Positions 1 to 11,748 of a DNA stretch of 64,000 bases are shown here, in pieces. Location: assembly GCA_023614405.1 (NCBI GenBank), contig JAJUPC010000039.1, forward strand, positions 434,001 to 498,000, given 5' to 3'. The position numbers and the translations under genes are program-made. The stretch comes from Avena insularis (taxonomy: Eukaryota > Streptophyta > Magnoliopsida > Poales > Poaceae). The notes beneath the pieces were generated by a model. It was given only the letters and a program-made list of their open reading frames with translations, was not told the origin of the DNA and searched no databases. Positions within the stretch are counted from its first letter, which is position 1. Each line of letters opens with the position of its first letter.

Positions 1-2
1 GC

Positions 3-2447
3 CTGTATGAGTACACGGTCATGTTTTTCGGTCTCACCAACGCACCTGCCACCTTCTCAAGGCTTATGAACTCGGTTTTCATGGAGTATCTTGATAAGTT
101 CGTTGTGGTGTATCTGGATGACATCCTAGTCTATTCTAAGTCAAAGGAAGAACATGAAGAGCACCTTCGGTGTGTCCTAAACAAGCTTCGTGAGAACCGC
201 CTGTATGCAAAGTTCTCCAAATGTGAGTTTTGGCTCCCTCAAGTGACCTATTTTGGTCACGTCATCTCTGCCAAGGGCATTGCCGTCAATCCAGAAACTG
301 TTAAAACAATTGTTGACTGGCTTCCACCTAAAAATGTCAAAGAAGTATAGAGTTTCCTTGGTTTGTCTAGTTATTTCCGTCGCTTCGTGCAGAACTTCTC
401 GAAGATTGCGAAGCCTCTTACCGATCTCCTCAAGAAAGGCAAGAAATACCTTTGGACTCCTACATGTCAAGCAAGCTTTGAAACACTCAAAGAGAAGCTC
501 ACTTCCACACCAGTCTTGATTCCTCCAGATACATCAAGGCCTATCCAGATATTCTGTGACGCCTCATTGCAAGGATTGGGTGCGGTCCTTATGTAAGAAA
601 AACAAGTTGTTGCTTATGCCTCTCGACAGTTGAAGACGCATGAGATCAACTATCCTACACATGACCTCGAGCTCGCAGCAGTTGTCTTTGCTTTGAAAGT
701 ATGGAGGCACTACTTGCTTGGCAACCGTTGTGAAATCTTTTCTGATCACAAGAGTCTGAAGTATATCTTCACATAGCCTGATCTCAACCTTCGTCAGAGT
801 AGGTGGATTGAAGCAATCAATGATTTCGATTTGACCATCAACTACACTCCGGGCAAAGCTCATGTCATGGCCGATGCTCTCAGCCGCAAAGCTTATGTCA
901 GCAATCTCATGGTGGAAGAACAACAGCCTCTCTTGTGCAAGGAATTCCGTCAGCTCAACCTTGAAATTGTGGAACAAGGGTATCTTCTGAACCTTCTGGC
1001 AACCCCTCTCTTGGAAGAAAAGGTTCGCTCCATTCAACTTGGTGATCCGTACACTAAAAAGATCATTTCCAACATTCAGCTTCCGAAGTATGAGTCTTTC
1101 CATGTTGACGACCAGGGCACTCTTTTCTTTGAACACCGGATGTTTGTTCCGAACTACCCGGGTTTGAGAGAGCAAGTTCTCAAGGAGGCGCATGATTCTG
1201 TTCTTTCTATCCACCCTGGCAGCACAAATATGTACATGGACTTGAAAACACAGTATTGGTGGCCTGGGTTGAAACGATATTGTGCCAAGTATGTCTCGGA
1301 GTGTGATGTCTGCCGTAGAGTTAAAGCTGTCCATCAGAAACCTTCCGGTCTTCTTCAGCCATTGAAACCCCCAGAATGGAAATGGGAGAAAGTAGAGATG
1401 GACTTCATCACTGGTTTTCCAAGGTCGCAGAAGGGCAACAATGCAATCTTTGTTGTCATTGACAGGCTTTCTAAAGTGGCTCACTTCTTTCCCATCAAGG
1501 AAACAATTTCTGCAATTCAGTTGGCTGAGCTCTGTATCAACAGAATTGTCTCTCTGTATGGAGTTCCTCTTGAGATCAGTTCAGACCGTGGAAGCATCTA
1601 CACTTCCAAGTTCTAGGGAAGTTTCCAAAATACTTTGGGAACGAAATTGAACTTCAGCACAGCTTACCACCCTCAGTCGCAAGGACAAGTTGAAAGGATC
1701 AATCAGATTCTGGAAGATATGCTTCGTGCTTGCGTCATCTCTTTTGGCATGAAGTAGGAAGAATGTCTTCCTTATGCTGAATTCTCTTACAATAACAGCT
1801 TCCAGAAAAGTCTAAAGATGGCACCATTTGAGGCTCTCTATGGTCGCAAATGCAGAACTCCGATTGGTTGGTCGGGCGTAGGTGAAAGAATATTGTTTGG
1901 CCCTGACATTGTAACTCAAGCGGAGGAGAAAGTTCATATCATTCTTGAAAACCTGAAGATTGCTCAAAGTCGCCAGAAGAGCAATTATGATAGAAAGCAC
2001 ATGGACATGGAGTATGTCCCTGGCGATCTCGTTTACCTTCGTGTCACCCCCATGAGAGGCACGTACCGCTTTGGTATCAAAGGAAAGCTGGCTCCTAGAT
2101 ACATCAGTCCATTCAAAATTCGTGGAAGAAGAGGAGAAGTTGCTTATGCTCTTGAGCTTCCTGAAAAACTCAAGGTCCATGATGTTTTCCACATCTCTCA
2201 ACTCAAGAAGTGCTTCAAGGATCCCGGCAGGACCGCGGACCATGAGCTTATCAATCTCCAAGAAGACCTGTCTTATCAAGAACACCCCACAAAAATCCTT
2301 GAAGTCGCAGAAAGAAGGACTCGCAACAAGTCCATCAAGTTCTGCAAGGTGCAGTGGTCGCACCATTCTGTTGATGAAGCCACTTGGGAACATGAAGATG
2401 AGCTCCGTGCCAAGTATCCTACCCTCTTAGTGTCTTCTTCTTCCTAG
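3..2447 (+). pseudogene. Ty3/gypsy chromovirus pol remnant: RT, RNase H, integrase, chromodomain
   Basis: This is the 3' half of a gypsy polyprotein that replicates an LTR retrotransposon through an RNA intermediate. All of it lies in one frame. The window opens inside reverse transcriptase, where the catalytic YLDD box ([12 protein letters not shown]) is intact. RNase H follows (IFCDASLQGLGAVL at about 550, then DALSRK at about 875). The integrase has its core residues near MDFITGFP, the FVVIDRLSK strand and SDRGSIY. From about 2270 to 2440 there is a chromodomain-like tail (KVQWSHHSVDEATWE, ending LRAKYP). Five in-frame stops break it at 348, 594, 774, 1614 and 1755, four of them TAG, but I see no frameshift. 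Chromodomain plus a very long LTR points to a chromovirus of the Tekay/Del type; the clade is an inference. The 5' part (gag, protease) lies outside the window. Confidence 0.93.
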
Positions 2448-2471
2448 AATCTCACGGCGAGATTGCTGTTT

Positions 2472-2484
2472 AGTGGGGGAGAGT
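2472..2484 (+). other. Polypurine tract of the chromovirus
   Basis: A purine-rich run (AGTGGGGGAGAG) ends one base before the LTR start. It lies 25 bases after the pol stop and would prime plus-strand DNA synthesis. Its position between pol and a TGTA-starting LTR is what identifies it. Confidence 0.85.
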
Positions 2485-5400
2485 TGTAGCATCCCAATTG
2501 TCTAACAATGGTAATGCTACATGGTTTAATAATATAATGGCTACTTCTTACATATAATTGTTGCATCATAATTATATCATTCTCATGTCATCATGCCACC
2601 TTGCATTTGAGCATCATATAAAACCCTTTTTCTTTTGGGTCTTCTCTCATATGCATCATTAACTGTATTTGCCTCTTGATATTGTATTTGGTTATTGATA
2701 TATTGTTTAATGCCCAAGTTGAGTTGGGGGCATGTCTTTTATTCCAACTCCACCACCTTTCTTGTCACCACCCCATCATTCCACCATTCCACCATATGTG
2801 AGCATTGCATTTTATTTGGGTTTATCTTTAGCTCATGTTGTTTGGAATGGACCCTTTTCTATTCTACCTGCTTCCATATGGAATGATATGGGAAGGTTGT
2901 TCATGATGGAATATTTTGAGGATAATATGCACATAGTGGAATATACACACTAGCATGTCAGAAATATATTCAAATATGGTCATCTCCATTCACTCCACAT
3001 GGAACATTCCTTCAATCCTTAGCTTGGCCCTTACTCCATCTTTTGAGGATGCACATAAATAAATGCCATGAGATTTTATTTTGTTTTCACAAGATTAACA
3101 CATCGCATTAAATACTTGCATGGGCCATGCAACCATCACCACCATTTGTTCTCCTTTGGTTTTATTTGATTTTTGGAGTGGATCATCTTCTCATCTCTCT
3201 CTTTCTCTCCATCCTCTTTACCTTGCTTTGTTTCTTGCCTTGTGCCATCAAACCTCATCCACCTCTCTTGTGTAGTGCCATGCATGATCTTGTAAGACCA
3301 TCCCCATGACCATCTCCCTACCTTTCATGCTTACTCATGCTCATGTGGTTTACACCATCTCCCTCTCTCACCTCACCCTCTCCTCTCACCATGCCTAGGT
3401 GTCCCTTCTCCCTACCATGCTGGCCCCACCTGGCCACCCTCTCTCCTCGGCCCCACACCTCAGCTACCCCACCCCATCCCTAACAATACCTAACCCGAGA
3501 CCCTCTCTAATTTAACCCTAGTTGCACCCGAGCCCTCTCTCCTCTATTTTTCTCTCCACCTGCCATGCTGGCTCCACCTTCTACCCCTCACCGACCCCAC
3601 CTGCAGCCTCTCCACGCCTACCTCCCCCAGCCCGAGCAAGCATGTGATCGAGAAAGAGAGAAAAGGGGTCGAGGATACTTTCCCTGCCCGAGCCCCACGG
3701 CTGCCTCTCCTCCCTCTCCCTCACTTTTTCCTCCTCCCCCACATCTCCTGGCTCGTCCAGATCCGCCCGAGCCTGCCCTCCTTTCCTCCCTTTCTTCTCC
3801 ACCGACGCCAGCACCTTCCGCCAGTCGCCACCGTCTATCGCGTCACCCCCTCGTTCCAGCCGGCCAGCTGACGTGGAGGTGTTCCAGGAGATCGAGGACG
3901 TCCCTCTACCCCGCCCTGTACACGCCGACGAGGAGGAGAAGCCCCCAGGAGCGCCAGTACCGCGTCGTCCCATCGAAACCCTAACCCGCCAGGACGCCTG
4001 CAACCCCGACGATCCGCCGTGCCTCGCCTCGATCTGACGCCGGCAACCTCCTCGCGGTAAGCCACTCCACCTCCTAGACAACATCCGCCCCGCCGTAGAA
4101 CCCTAGCGCCGCCGTTCGTTTCGGCGAGCACCCTCTGTGCGCCAGAGGTCGCTGGTGTCTGCAAGCTTCCCGCGCCGCATCGAGCCTTAGCTAGGCCCCA
4201 AACCCCCTCCTGTCAACTCCCCTAGCCCTGCCGTGCTGGCTACCACCACAGCGCGCATGCCCGCGACCCTGGTTCGAACCCCACGCGCCGCGCTCCGTGC
4301 GGTCGATCACCGACCTGTTTGCGTTCAGAGGAAATAAATGTACAGTGTGGGCCTGTGGTAGTTTTGCAAAGCCCCCCCACTAGTCAGCCGCCCTGTCAAT
4401 CTTGCAAGAAAACCCCCAGATTCCTCGGGCCGTAACCCGCACTCCCTCACCGATCCACGTGGCCAACCCTCCCCTCTCGCTGTCATGTGGGCCCGGCCCC
4501 ACTGACGGACCCACTTGTCACTGTCTATGGCTAGATCTGGGCTGAGTGACAAAAGGTTTTCTGTTTTTCCGTTTTAATTTAAACTTTTCAAATTTGTTTT
4601 AAATTCAAATTCAAATCTGTTTTCAAATATCTTTTAAGATATAATTCCAAATTAAACATGTAATATATGTTTTTGAATCAGAAAAATGTGAGGAATTCAA
4701 ATATGCTATTCAAAATATTATTTGAGCACTTTAAAATTTTCGAGATGATTAAAATTACAATAAAATGCCCTTTTCTTAATTAATTAATAACTTTTGTTTT
4801 ATAACTCCAATTTTGACAAATAATATGTCTAAATCGATCAACACGGCGAGCCCGTTCTATCTATGCATTCCATGTTCTGAATTGAAGCATGCATCATGTC
4901 ATTATTAAAAATCTGAACTGTTTATGGCAATAAAACTTGACTAAATAAATCAAGAAATGCTTTATTCTTGTACCCCACACCTCACCCTTGCCATGCTACT
5001 TTAATGCCATGTAAATTGTGCATCATTCATCATGGCATGCTTGTTTGCTTGTCGCATTTTAATTCATATGCTTGTGCACTTTATTTATGTTGGTCCTTGT
5101 TTGTTTGGTTCTTCTTCGAATAGACGCCCAACAGGAGAATTATCAGGGATCACAGGAGTTCTACCCAGATCCACCTCTTGCTTCAACTGAGCTGCCAGAC
5201 AAGCACTACCACATGCTTGCATACATATAGTACCTACTGCCTCTATCTTACTCTTGCATCATTGAGTCGCGATTGCATTAAATTGGATCCCATGTACTGC
5301 ATAGCCTTTACTTTTAAACCCCACCGAAGCTTGTTACTCCATCCCATGAGCCATTACTACAGGAGTTGTTTGAGCCATGCGGGTCGTAGAACAGCATGTG

Positions 5401-6914
5401 TAGGGTATGTGAGAGTCTGATGGATAACAAGGTACCTAAACAAATTAACCTGGGTAGTAATGGGATAACTAATGAAAGTGGCACCGGTGAGCAATATCTG
5501 CTATTTGGTTCTTCATGATCACTTGTGTCCCGTAGGACCCCGAGTACTTGATTCCTGTTCCTTGACTATTCGCACTATCCACATCCGGGAGGCCTTATGG
5601 ACCCCCCTAAGCCAGAGCTTGATTCATTCTTATTTCTTGGGGCCACAAAGTATTTTGGGGCTTTATTACTATCATGTACTTATGCCATGCTTTACTGCTT
5701 TATTTAAGATTGTGCGAGGAGCACCTGTACTGTTTTGGATTGCGCCATGTTTTCGCGGTATCGACAAGCCCAGTCACACTTTCGGGTTCCCGGTCGTTTA
5801 CAGCCGTCGCAAACCCAGGGTCCATCTCGGCGCCGGCCAACTTCGTTGCGGGTAGCTTATTGGGGTGGCCCCCTGAAACATTTCTGAATCCTGTGATCGC
5901 TTTGTCGTGAATGCCTCGTTGGGTTTTGATTTGGTTTTTCCAAGGTTGATCGAGTGTGTGTTGCTATTTGTGCACCCCTGCAGGGTAAATCTTTCTGAAA
6001 GCCGTGTCCGCGGTTATGGACGACTTGGAGTACAGTTTCTCGATCATAGACAAGTTTAACTAAAGTACCGCTTTTAATTTGACTAAATACCTGACCAGTA
6101 AATAGTGCAACCCTCATGGAATGGTTAATAAAACTGCGAACGGATGGGGGTTGTTCGTCCGCTTCCTCGTTGGTAAGCGAGGAGGAGGATGGATCTGTTA
6201 ATATTACTGTTATAACTGTTGTTCTTAATTAACGGACATCCGTCTATCTTTGGTTAGGCGGATGGTTAGCGAGTATCTATAGAATTGTTAGTTATTATCT
6301 TTTGCTGCAATTGCGTCACCCCAGGTTGTGTCCCCTTTAGAGGCATAAAGACTTGCTGAGTACCCCTAGGGTCTCACACGATAAATTGTTTGATTCAGAT
6401 GAACAGGTATACTCGCAAGATGGATACTGGGTGGAGGAGACGGACGATGTTGGCAACGATCACTCGGTGTAGAGATTCCGGGAACGGGGATCCGTGAGAT
6501 CTGTGGGCGGGATGTTATGGGGCATCTTATGCCGATTTGCTTCTTATCCGTACTTGGATCTTGTTTTCCGCTTCCTCCTGATACTCTGATGTTTGATGTA
6601 TGAGGAGATATCCTAAACTATTATATCTATCTAGGATATTTGGATCTTGCCATATGGCGTTGCAATATTTCTATTTCTTTTAGATGGAATGGCTCTGAGG
6701 ACTGTTGTATGTGGCTTGCATACATACTCATTTGTGTATGTAGTTGATCCCTTCGCCTGCCGATTACGCCGCTCGTTCTTGTCCTGATGTTTGGAAATGG
6801 TTAGGACTGCCGAAAGGTCTACCTGTGAGTGGCATTTGGCCCCACCGTACTATTTTAACCATTTCCGCTCATCCAGGCTTGTAACTAAGAGAGTAATTCA
6901 CCGAGGTAGTTACA
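2485..6914 (+). repeat. Long 3' LTR (4.43 kb) of the chromovirus
   Basis: The LTR begins TGTAGCATCC directly after the polypurine tract and ends GTAGTTACA, so its termini are TGTA...TACA, the short inverted ends expected of an LTR. It has distinct zones: an AT-rich head with scattered repeats, a pyrimidine- and GC-rich block at about 3350-4550, an AT-rich middle and a mixed 3' third. No open frame in it looks like a real protein. The length is what I would expect for a Tekay-type LTR. The right end is set by the terminal TACA and the change to unrelated sequence. It cannot be confirmed by a target-site duplication because the 5' LTR lies outside the window. Confidence 0.8.
3360..5125 (+). promoter_or_regulatory. 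Possible leader and intron inside the chromovirus LTR
   Basis: A CT-rich, then GC-rich block (about 3360-4300) resembles a plant promoter and 5' leader. A splice-donor-like GGTAAGCC lies at about 4056. A pyrimidine-rich stretch ending in TAG at 5121-5123 could be an acceptor. The exon-like stretch after it has a short open frame of about 35 codons ending near 5229. This layout is suggestive only; no transcript evidence is available. Confidence 0.3.
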
Positions 6915-7045
6915 TTCAAGAAATACTGAAGTTATACTGCTAATCATGTTTTACCTGAACCTTATATTGAGAAAATGTATTTCCCAGTTAGGATTAAGGA
7001 ACATTCTATGGAAGTATAAGAAAAGATGCTGAACCTGATAAACAA

Positions 7046-7459
7046 ATGGTTGATGAACCTATAACAGCAAATGTGAAAAACTTTGTTACTAAATATGAAA
7101 AAGAGGGACACCCTATCCTTTGTAAGGATACCTCTAATATTGTTTCACATAGTAGTGTTATGAGAGCTAGTATTCCTGTGTTTTCTGTTAGAATAAGTGA
7201 TCATTTCTATGATGGTTCTTGTGATAGCTATATTGTTAAGTTTATGCATGATACTGAAAGCTACTATGAGTGAGGGAAAAGTGTTCTTATGTATCTAAAT
7301 AATATGAAGTTTCCTTGTTTTGTGCTAAAAGTTTTTATGTTGCACTTCTTTTGCCTTCTTATGCAAGTAGCCTCTGGTTTCAACAACTTGTTTGTTTACA
7401 AAATTCCCTTGCATAGGAAGTGGGTTAGACTTAAATGTGTGTGTGTTTTTGTTTCTTAA
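7046..7459 (+). pseudogene. Decayed retrotransposon reading frame with hydrophobic C-terminus
   Basis: A frame opens at ATG 7046 and reads MVDEPITANVKNFVTKYEKE through to a TGA at 7271-7273, then stays open to TAA at 7457-7459. The part after the TGA contains a hydrophobic stretch (about PCFVLKVFMLHFFCLLMQ) and a basic end (HRKWVRLK). The TGA could be a CGA-to-TGA change, which would make this a single frame of about 137 codons. The function is unknown. I connect it with the host gypsy element only by position, and I see no protease, RT or integrase motif. Confidence 0.45.
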
Positions 7460-8719
7460 TGCTCTCTTTCACTTCAATTCATAACCCTATGAGAGCTTCT
7501 TCAAAATTATCCTGCCCATCTTAATGGCTATAAAGAAAGAGCTTTATGGGAGACAACCCAATTTGTTTTTGCTTTTATTTGTTTTTGTTTCTTTGAGTCT
7601 CGGAAGTTATTACTTCGGTAATAACCGCTCCTTATCCGTTTTGTTTGGTTTTTGTGTCAAGATCAACCTCTAATGAGAGAGAAGTAAGATTTGGGGAGGT
7701 TGCTGTCCCGAAACAATTTTTGTGCTTCACCATAAAAATTCGTGAGAGATCTCTATATGTCGGATTGAGCTGTAATTTTTTGTGCTTCTGCCCCAGGTTG
7801 TTATTTAACTTTTGTTAGTTTTGCACTTTTTGATTTGAGCAAAATATTTTCGAAAAAATTGATCTTTACCTGCTGGTCTATTTTGACAGATTTTGCGACT
7901 CTTGCATTTGCTTCTTTATACGATTTCCTTTTTGAATTCTTTTTGGGTTTTCGGAAGGAGTTGCTACAGTAGCTTATGTTTTGATGGTTTTCAGTTGAAG
8001 TTGGACTCAAAAGGTTTTATCACTTCATATATACTAATGTTGCTAATGAGAATTGTGTGAAGTTTTGTGTGAAAGAAATTTCCAGGAAGTGGAGATAATG
8101 GTGTAATAAGGAAAATAAGGGTTTTATGACTCAAGTAATAAGTGTATGAAGATGAAGATATTGATATTAAAGAGATGACTCTGGAAGAATCTACTAGATA
8201 CCAAATACAGAGACCTGCAGAGTCTGTTTCCAACTAGGTAACAGTACTGGTAAGAAAAGTTCCGCGAAAATACAATCCAACTATATTTTTGTAGTTTTCA
8301 GTCAATAAGGGAAGTTACGAAGCGAAAAAGGGACGGAACTAGAGCCGGAGTAGCCCACACCACCCTGTGGCGCGGGCTCACCCCTGGCCGCACCACCAGG
8401 TGGTGAGGCCACCCCAGACTCCGCCTCCGACCCGTTTTCACCCAGTACCTCCCTTTTGATATGAAACTTCATAATATATAACCCCCTCGGATCCCCCGAG
8501 GTCCGTATATCGTGTTTTCGTCATGTTTTTGTTTCGATCTGGTTCCGCCAGGTAAAATCTCAGATTTGTAGCCTCAATGTCTTCCACTGGATCAGTTAAG
8601 GGAGATTCCTTGGAAGATATCATCTAACCATACATGAGAGAATTGAAGATTCATCCCAAGGAGTTATTACTCGAAGGTGGGGAGGTTCGGATTAAAGAGG
8701 TTCAAGGCCCTAAAGGTGA

Positions 8720-9076
8720 AGGAAGTCTGGAGGACAGGATGAAGCATTGGAACAAGAAGTCTTTAGGTACAAGAAGATGGCGGAGCGCGAAGTGGATATC
8801 ATCCGTAAGATTTGCTTCGAACTCATCACCGAGCACCAAAAGGAGACTTCTGAACTCAAAAACGAAGTCCTCTCACTCCGCCAAACAACCAACAAACTGC
8901 AAGCACAGTTCTATGACATTCAGAATAAAAACTGTGAGTATGAGGCTAGATTTAAACTCATAAGTGCTGCTGCAAGTTTCAGGATGTTGGAAACCACGAT
9001 GTCCTTTGTTGATGGGAAGCCTTTACCTTGGAAGACGGACGAAGATGAGAGGATACCACCACCATCGAAGGAGTAA
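8720..9076 (+). pseudogene. Coiled-coil reading frame of the Sabrina-like element
   Basis: The open stretch follows a TGA at 8717-8719 and ends at TAA 9074-9076, with no good ATG before the coiled coil; a TTG at 8747 is the nearest candidate. The protein is charged with a heptad-like pattern from about residue 10 to 80 (ITEHQKETSELKNEVLSLRQ, then NKLQAQFYD). It ends in a proline- and acid-rich tail (DEDERIPPPSKE). An upstream open segment in another frame (8634-8716) may be its frameshifted N-terminus. There is no enzymatic motif. It may be an accessory or Gag-like protein of the surrounding element; the function is not known. Confidence 0.45.
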
Positions 9077-10987
9077 TTCATCATCAGGTTTGGCATCCCC
9101 TTGGTGTGTTCCAAGGTTGGGGGAGTGCCGCGGTATCATATCACTATCTTCTATCTTTTTACCTTATTAGTAGAGTAATGTCATGAAGAGAGGAGTTATT
9201 ATGTAGGATGGTTTGCATTATGGAAGTGTCCCCTCTCTCATTAGATATGTATCCCTTGGTGTGAGTTGCCATTATGGAATATTAATGAGAAGTTCTATCA
9301 TTCACTCTTTTGCATAACTTATATTAGTTTTCAATTCGTGGTTATATGATTGATCTTGTTGTTAGTATTGGTATCACTTTGGGATCATTGAGTTAATTTA
9401 GTTGGTTTTGGCAAACCTGGCTCGATCAGTCGCAACACTCTTTTTGAGAGTTGAATGAAAAAGATAAAAGTACCTTTAAAGAAAAATTATTTCATCATCT
9501 TTCTTTCTTGATTTGCTCATAAGTCTAGTATTCTCTAGTTAAGATCTTTTGTGTTTCCAAGGAAGATTGCATGTTTGTCTTTATCAATCGTATGTTTGGT
9601 TGTTTCCTTCAACTCTTATACTTGCTACCCAGCCTTGCTAGCCAAAAACCTGTACTGAGAGGGTATTCTTCTCGTGCATCCACCTCCTTTAAACCAAAAC
9701 CTTTGCCATTTGTGTCCACCATACCTACCTATTAGAATTATTGCTATTCCAAGTAAATTCTTGTTTTATCTACCTCCCAAATTAAACTTGTTATGTGAAA
9801 ATTAGTGATTAAAGCTCTCACGAACTTGATGGCACACTTTACTTTCTTGCATTTAATAAAATTGAACCATTGGGTCCTTCTTTGTTGCGTATATGCTTGC
9901 GCTTTATGAGTTGAAGTTATCTGAACCATGTATCATGGGGACCACTTTCAACACTTCATTTGGTACTTTGTACCTAGTTGATATCATGTTCTTTTGCTTA
10001 TGGATCGCGGTGGTGTGAAATAAAAGTGGAACTTGTAAGATCATGGAGTTTATATGTGTGTTAGATAAACGCCTGGGCCGCTAGCCTAAGCCATGCCTAG
10101 TCATGGTGGAAACTTGCAGCATAACTATAGTGAGCATTCTATGAAGCATCCTCAATAAAAACCTATGCAAATAGCAAATAAAAAGATCGCTGAGATGCTC
10201 ATTATCTGCTTGCCTTGTCATTTTGATTATGGGATAACTCCTGTATCATGTGCAAGGGGTACCCCGTTGGCGGTTCTCAATGATACGCATGTATTTACAA
10301 TGACAAGAGCTTGCTCGTGACTGAAGTTGAGTAGCATGAGGATCGGTACTCATAAGTAAGGGGCATGAGATTTCAACTTATAACTTGTCAAGCATATCCT
10401 CTTAGTTGTGTCACTTTAACCTTAATCACCTAAAGATGCCTATGATAGGGGTAATGAGAGCTGAAAGCTAGTAAGTATCATAATTTTTGGGAGCTCTTTA
10501 TGAGACTTGCAATCCCTGCTTCCCTCTTTGAAGGGCCTTTCGTTTACTTTGTAGTTGCATCAGTAAACCTATTCCCTTCTATCTCAGCAAGTATTTTGAG
10601 TTGTTGTGTTTCATTCATTCATATGTTGATTTATTCATTCATGTTTCTTATGTTACTTGTTTTGCACATTTCTCTTACCCTAATGTTTACTACTTTGAAA
10701 GCTATCATTGAAAAACCAGTTATTTGTGAACTCCAACAAATTATCAACTATTCTTCTACCAAGAGCTAAGTTTGCCATTACCAATTATGATTCACTTTAT
10801 GTATCTTTATTGTGTTTCCTTTACTTATTACAAGTTGAGTTATATAATAGTGAGTTGTCTTCTATTATGATCTATGTATTTGATGAATGTGATGCTTCTT
10901 GTCCATATTCTTTTATCAACTCTTCACTCCATAAACCTGAGGCCATGTTTATTGAGCTCAGTTTCGCTTGGGGACAAGCGAAGTCTA

Positions 10988-11000
10988 AGCTTGGGGGAGT
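10988..11000 (+). other. Polypurine tract of the Sabrina-like element
   Basis: AGCTTGGGGGAGT immediately precedes the LTR start TGATACGTCC. A similar purine run (TTGGGGGAG) occurs at about 9116, but no LTR follows it. Confidence 0.75.
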
Positions 11001-11321
11001 TGATACGTCCATTTTGCATCACTATTCTATGTCTTAATTCACTATTATTCATTGATATATTTCGTATTGAGAGGTGATACTTATGTTATTTCATCTATTT
11101 TTTGCATGGTTGATGACTTTTGGAGCATGGACCGCTGCAGTCAGGATTCTGATGGAAAAGGTGCTGTTTGGAGGCAAAATTCGCGAAGATCAGAAAATCT
11201 GGGAAAATATATGGAAAATCCTATTTTTCCAGAAGACTAAGGATGCCAGAAGACGGAGTGGAGATGGGCCACAGGGGGCCCACACCACCCCATGGCACGG
11301 GCAGCCCTAGGCCGCGCCAGG
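11001..11321 (+). repeat. Truncated 3' LTR of the Sabrina-like element
   Basis: The LTR starts at TGATACGTCC and runs through a GC-rich block (about 11265-11320, GGGGGCCCACACCACCCC). It stops where sequence matching the end of gypsy B pol and its downstream region begins, at about 11322. The 3' end of the LTR is missing. Confidence 0.7.
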
Positions 11322-11748
11322 AGTTGTCTTTACTTTTACATTGCAAATAAGGCTACTCAACCACACATTGTACCTCGTACTATTCTGTGAATAAATAAAG
11401 CTAAGTGCCCCAAAATTCTGTGTTCCTTTTTATTTTTGCAATTAATCCACTCGGGGGGCTGCGCCACCCTGTACACATCTGTTCTACGAACTAACGCGAT
11501 ATCCTAAGTAGCTGACGCATCAATCAAAATCCTTGATAAACACCAACCTAGCTGCCACGCACCTGACATGTTGGCAAGGGACTGAGATAAGCACAAGTCA
11601 GGCTAACGAAAAGGAATCACATAGTGCAACGCACTCACAAAACATACACGATAACATGCTCTTTTCTACATCAATATTACTCAATTATACACAGCATGTC
11701 TATGAACTTTACAACACTAGTGCAACTATGTGCAGGATATAAACTAAA

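Larger units (their letters stand above)
6915..11321 (+). mobile_element. Gypsy element (Sabrina-like), 3' internal region plus truncated 3' LTR
   Basis: This fragment is interrupted on the left by the chromovirus LTR and on the right by gypsy copy A. It contains a decayed hydrophobic frame (7046-7459), a coiled-coil frame (8720-9076), long AT-rich non-coding stretches (7460-8719 and 9080-10987), and a polypurine tract followed by an LTR start at 11001. A short GC-rich block at about 8340-8440 resembles the GC-rich block inside the LTR at 11265-11320. The start TGATACGTCCATTTTGCATC is a common Triticeae LTR head. The family name is from memory and should be treated as a suggestion. I see no pol domains in this fragment. 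Confidence 0.7.

Noticed and set aside
564..1484. 306-codon open frame on the minus strand
   Set aside because: It is the exact complement of the recognised RNase H-integrase coding stretch; no domain of its own.
3565..4084. Overlapping open frames on both strands in GC-rich sequence
   Set aside because: The CT/GC bias removes stops; the products are Pro/Ser-rich without motifs and the region lies in an LTR.
9113..9130. Second polypurine tract with LTR start
   Set aside because: TTGGGGGAG is present but the following sequence does not start with TG and is not repeated.
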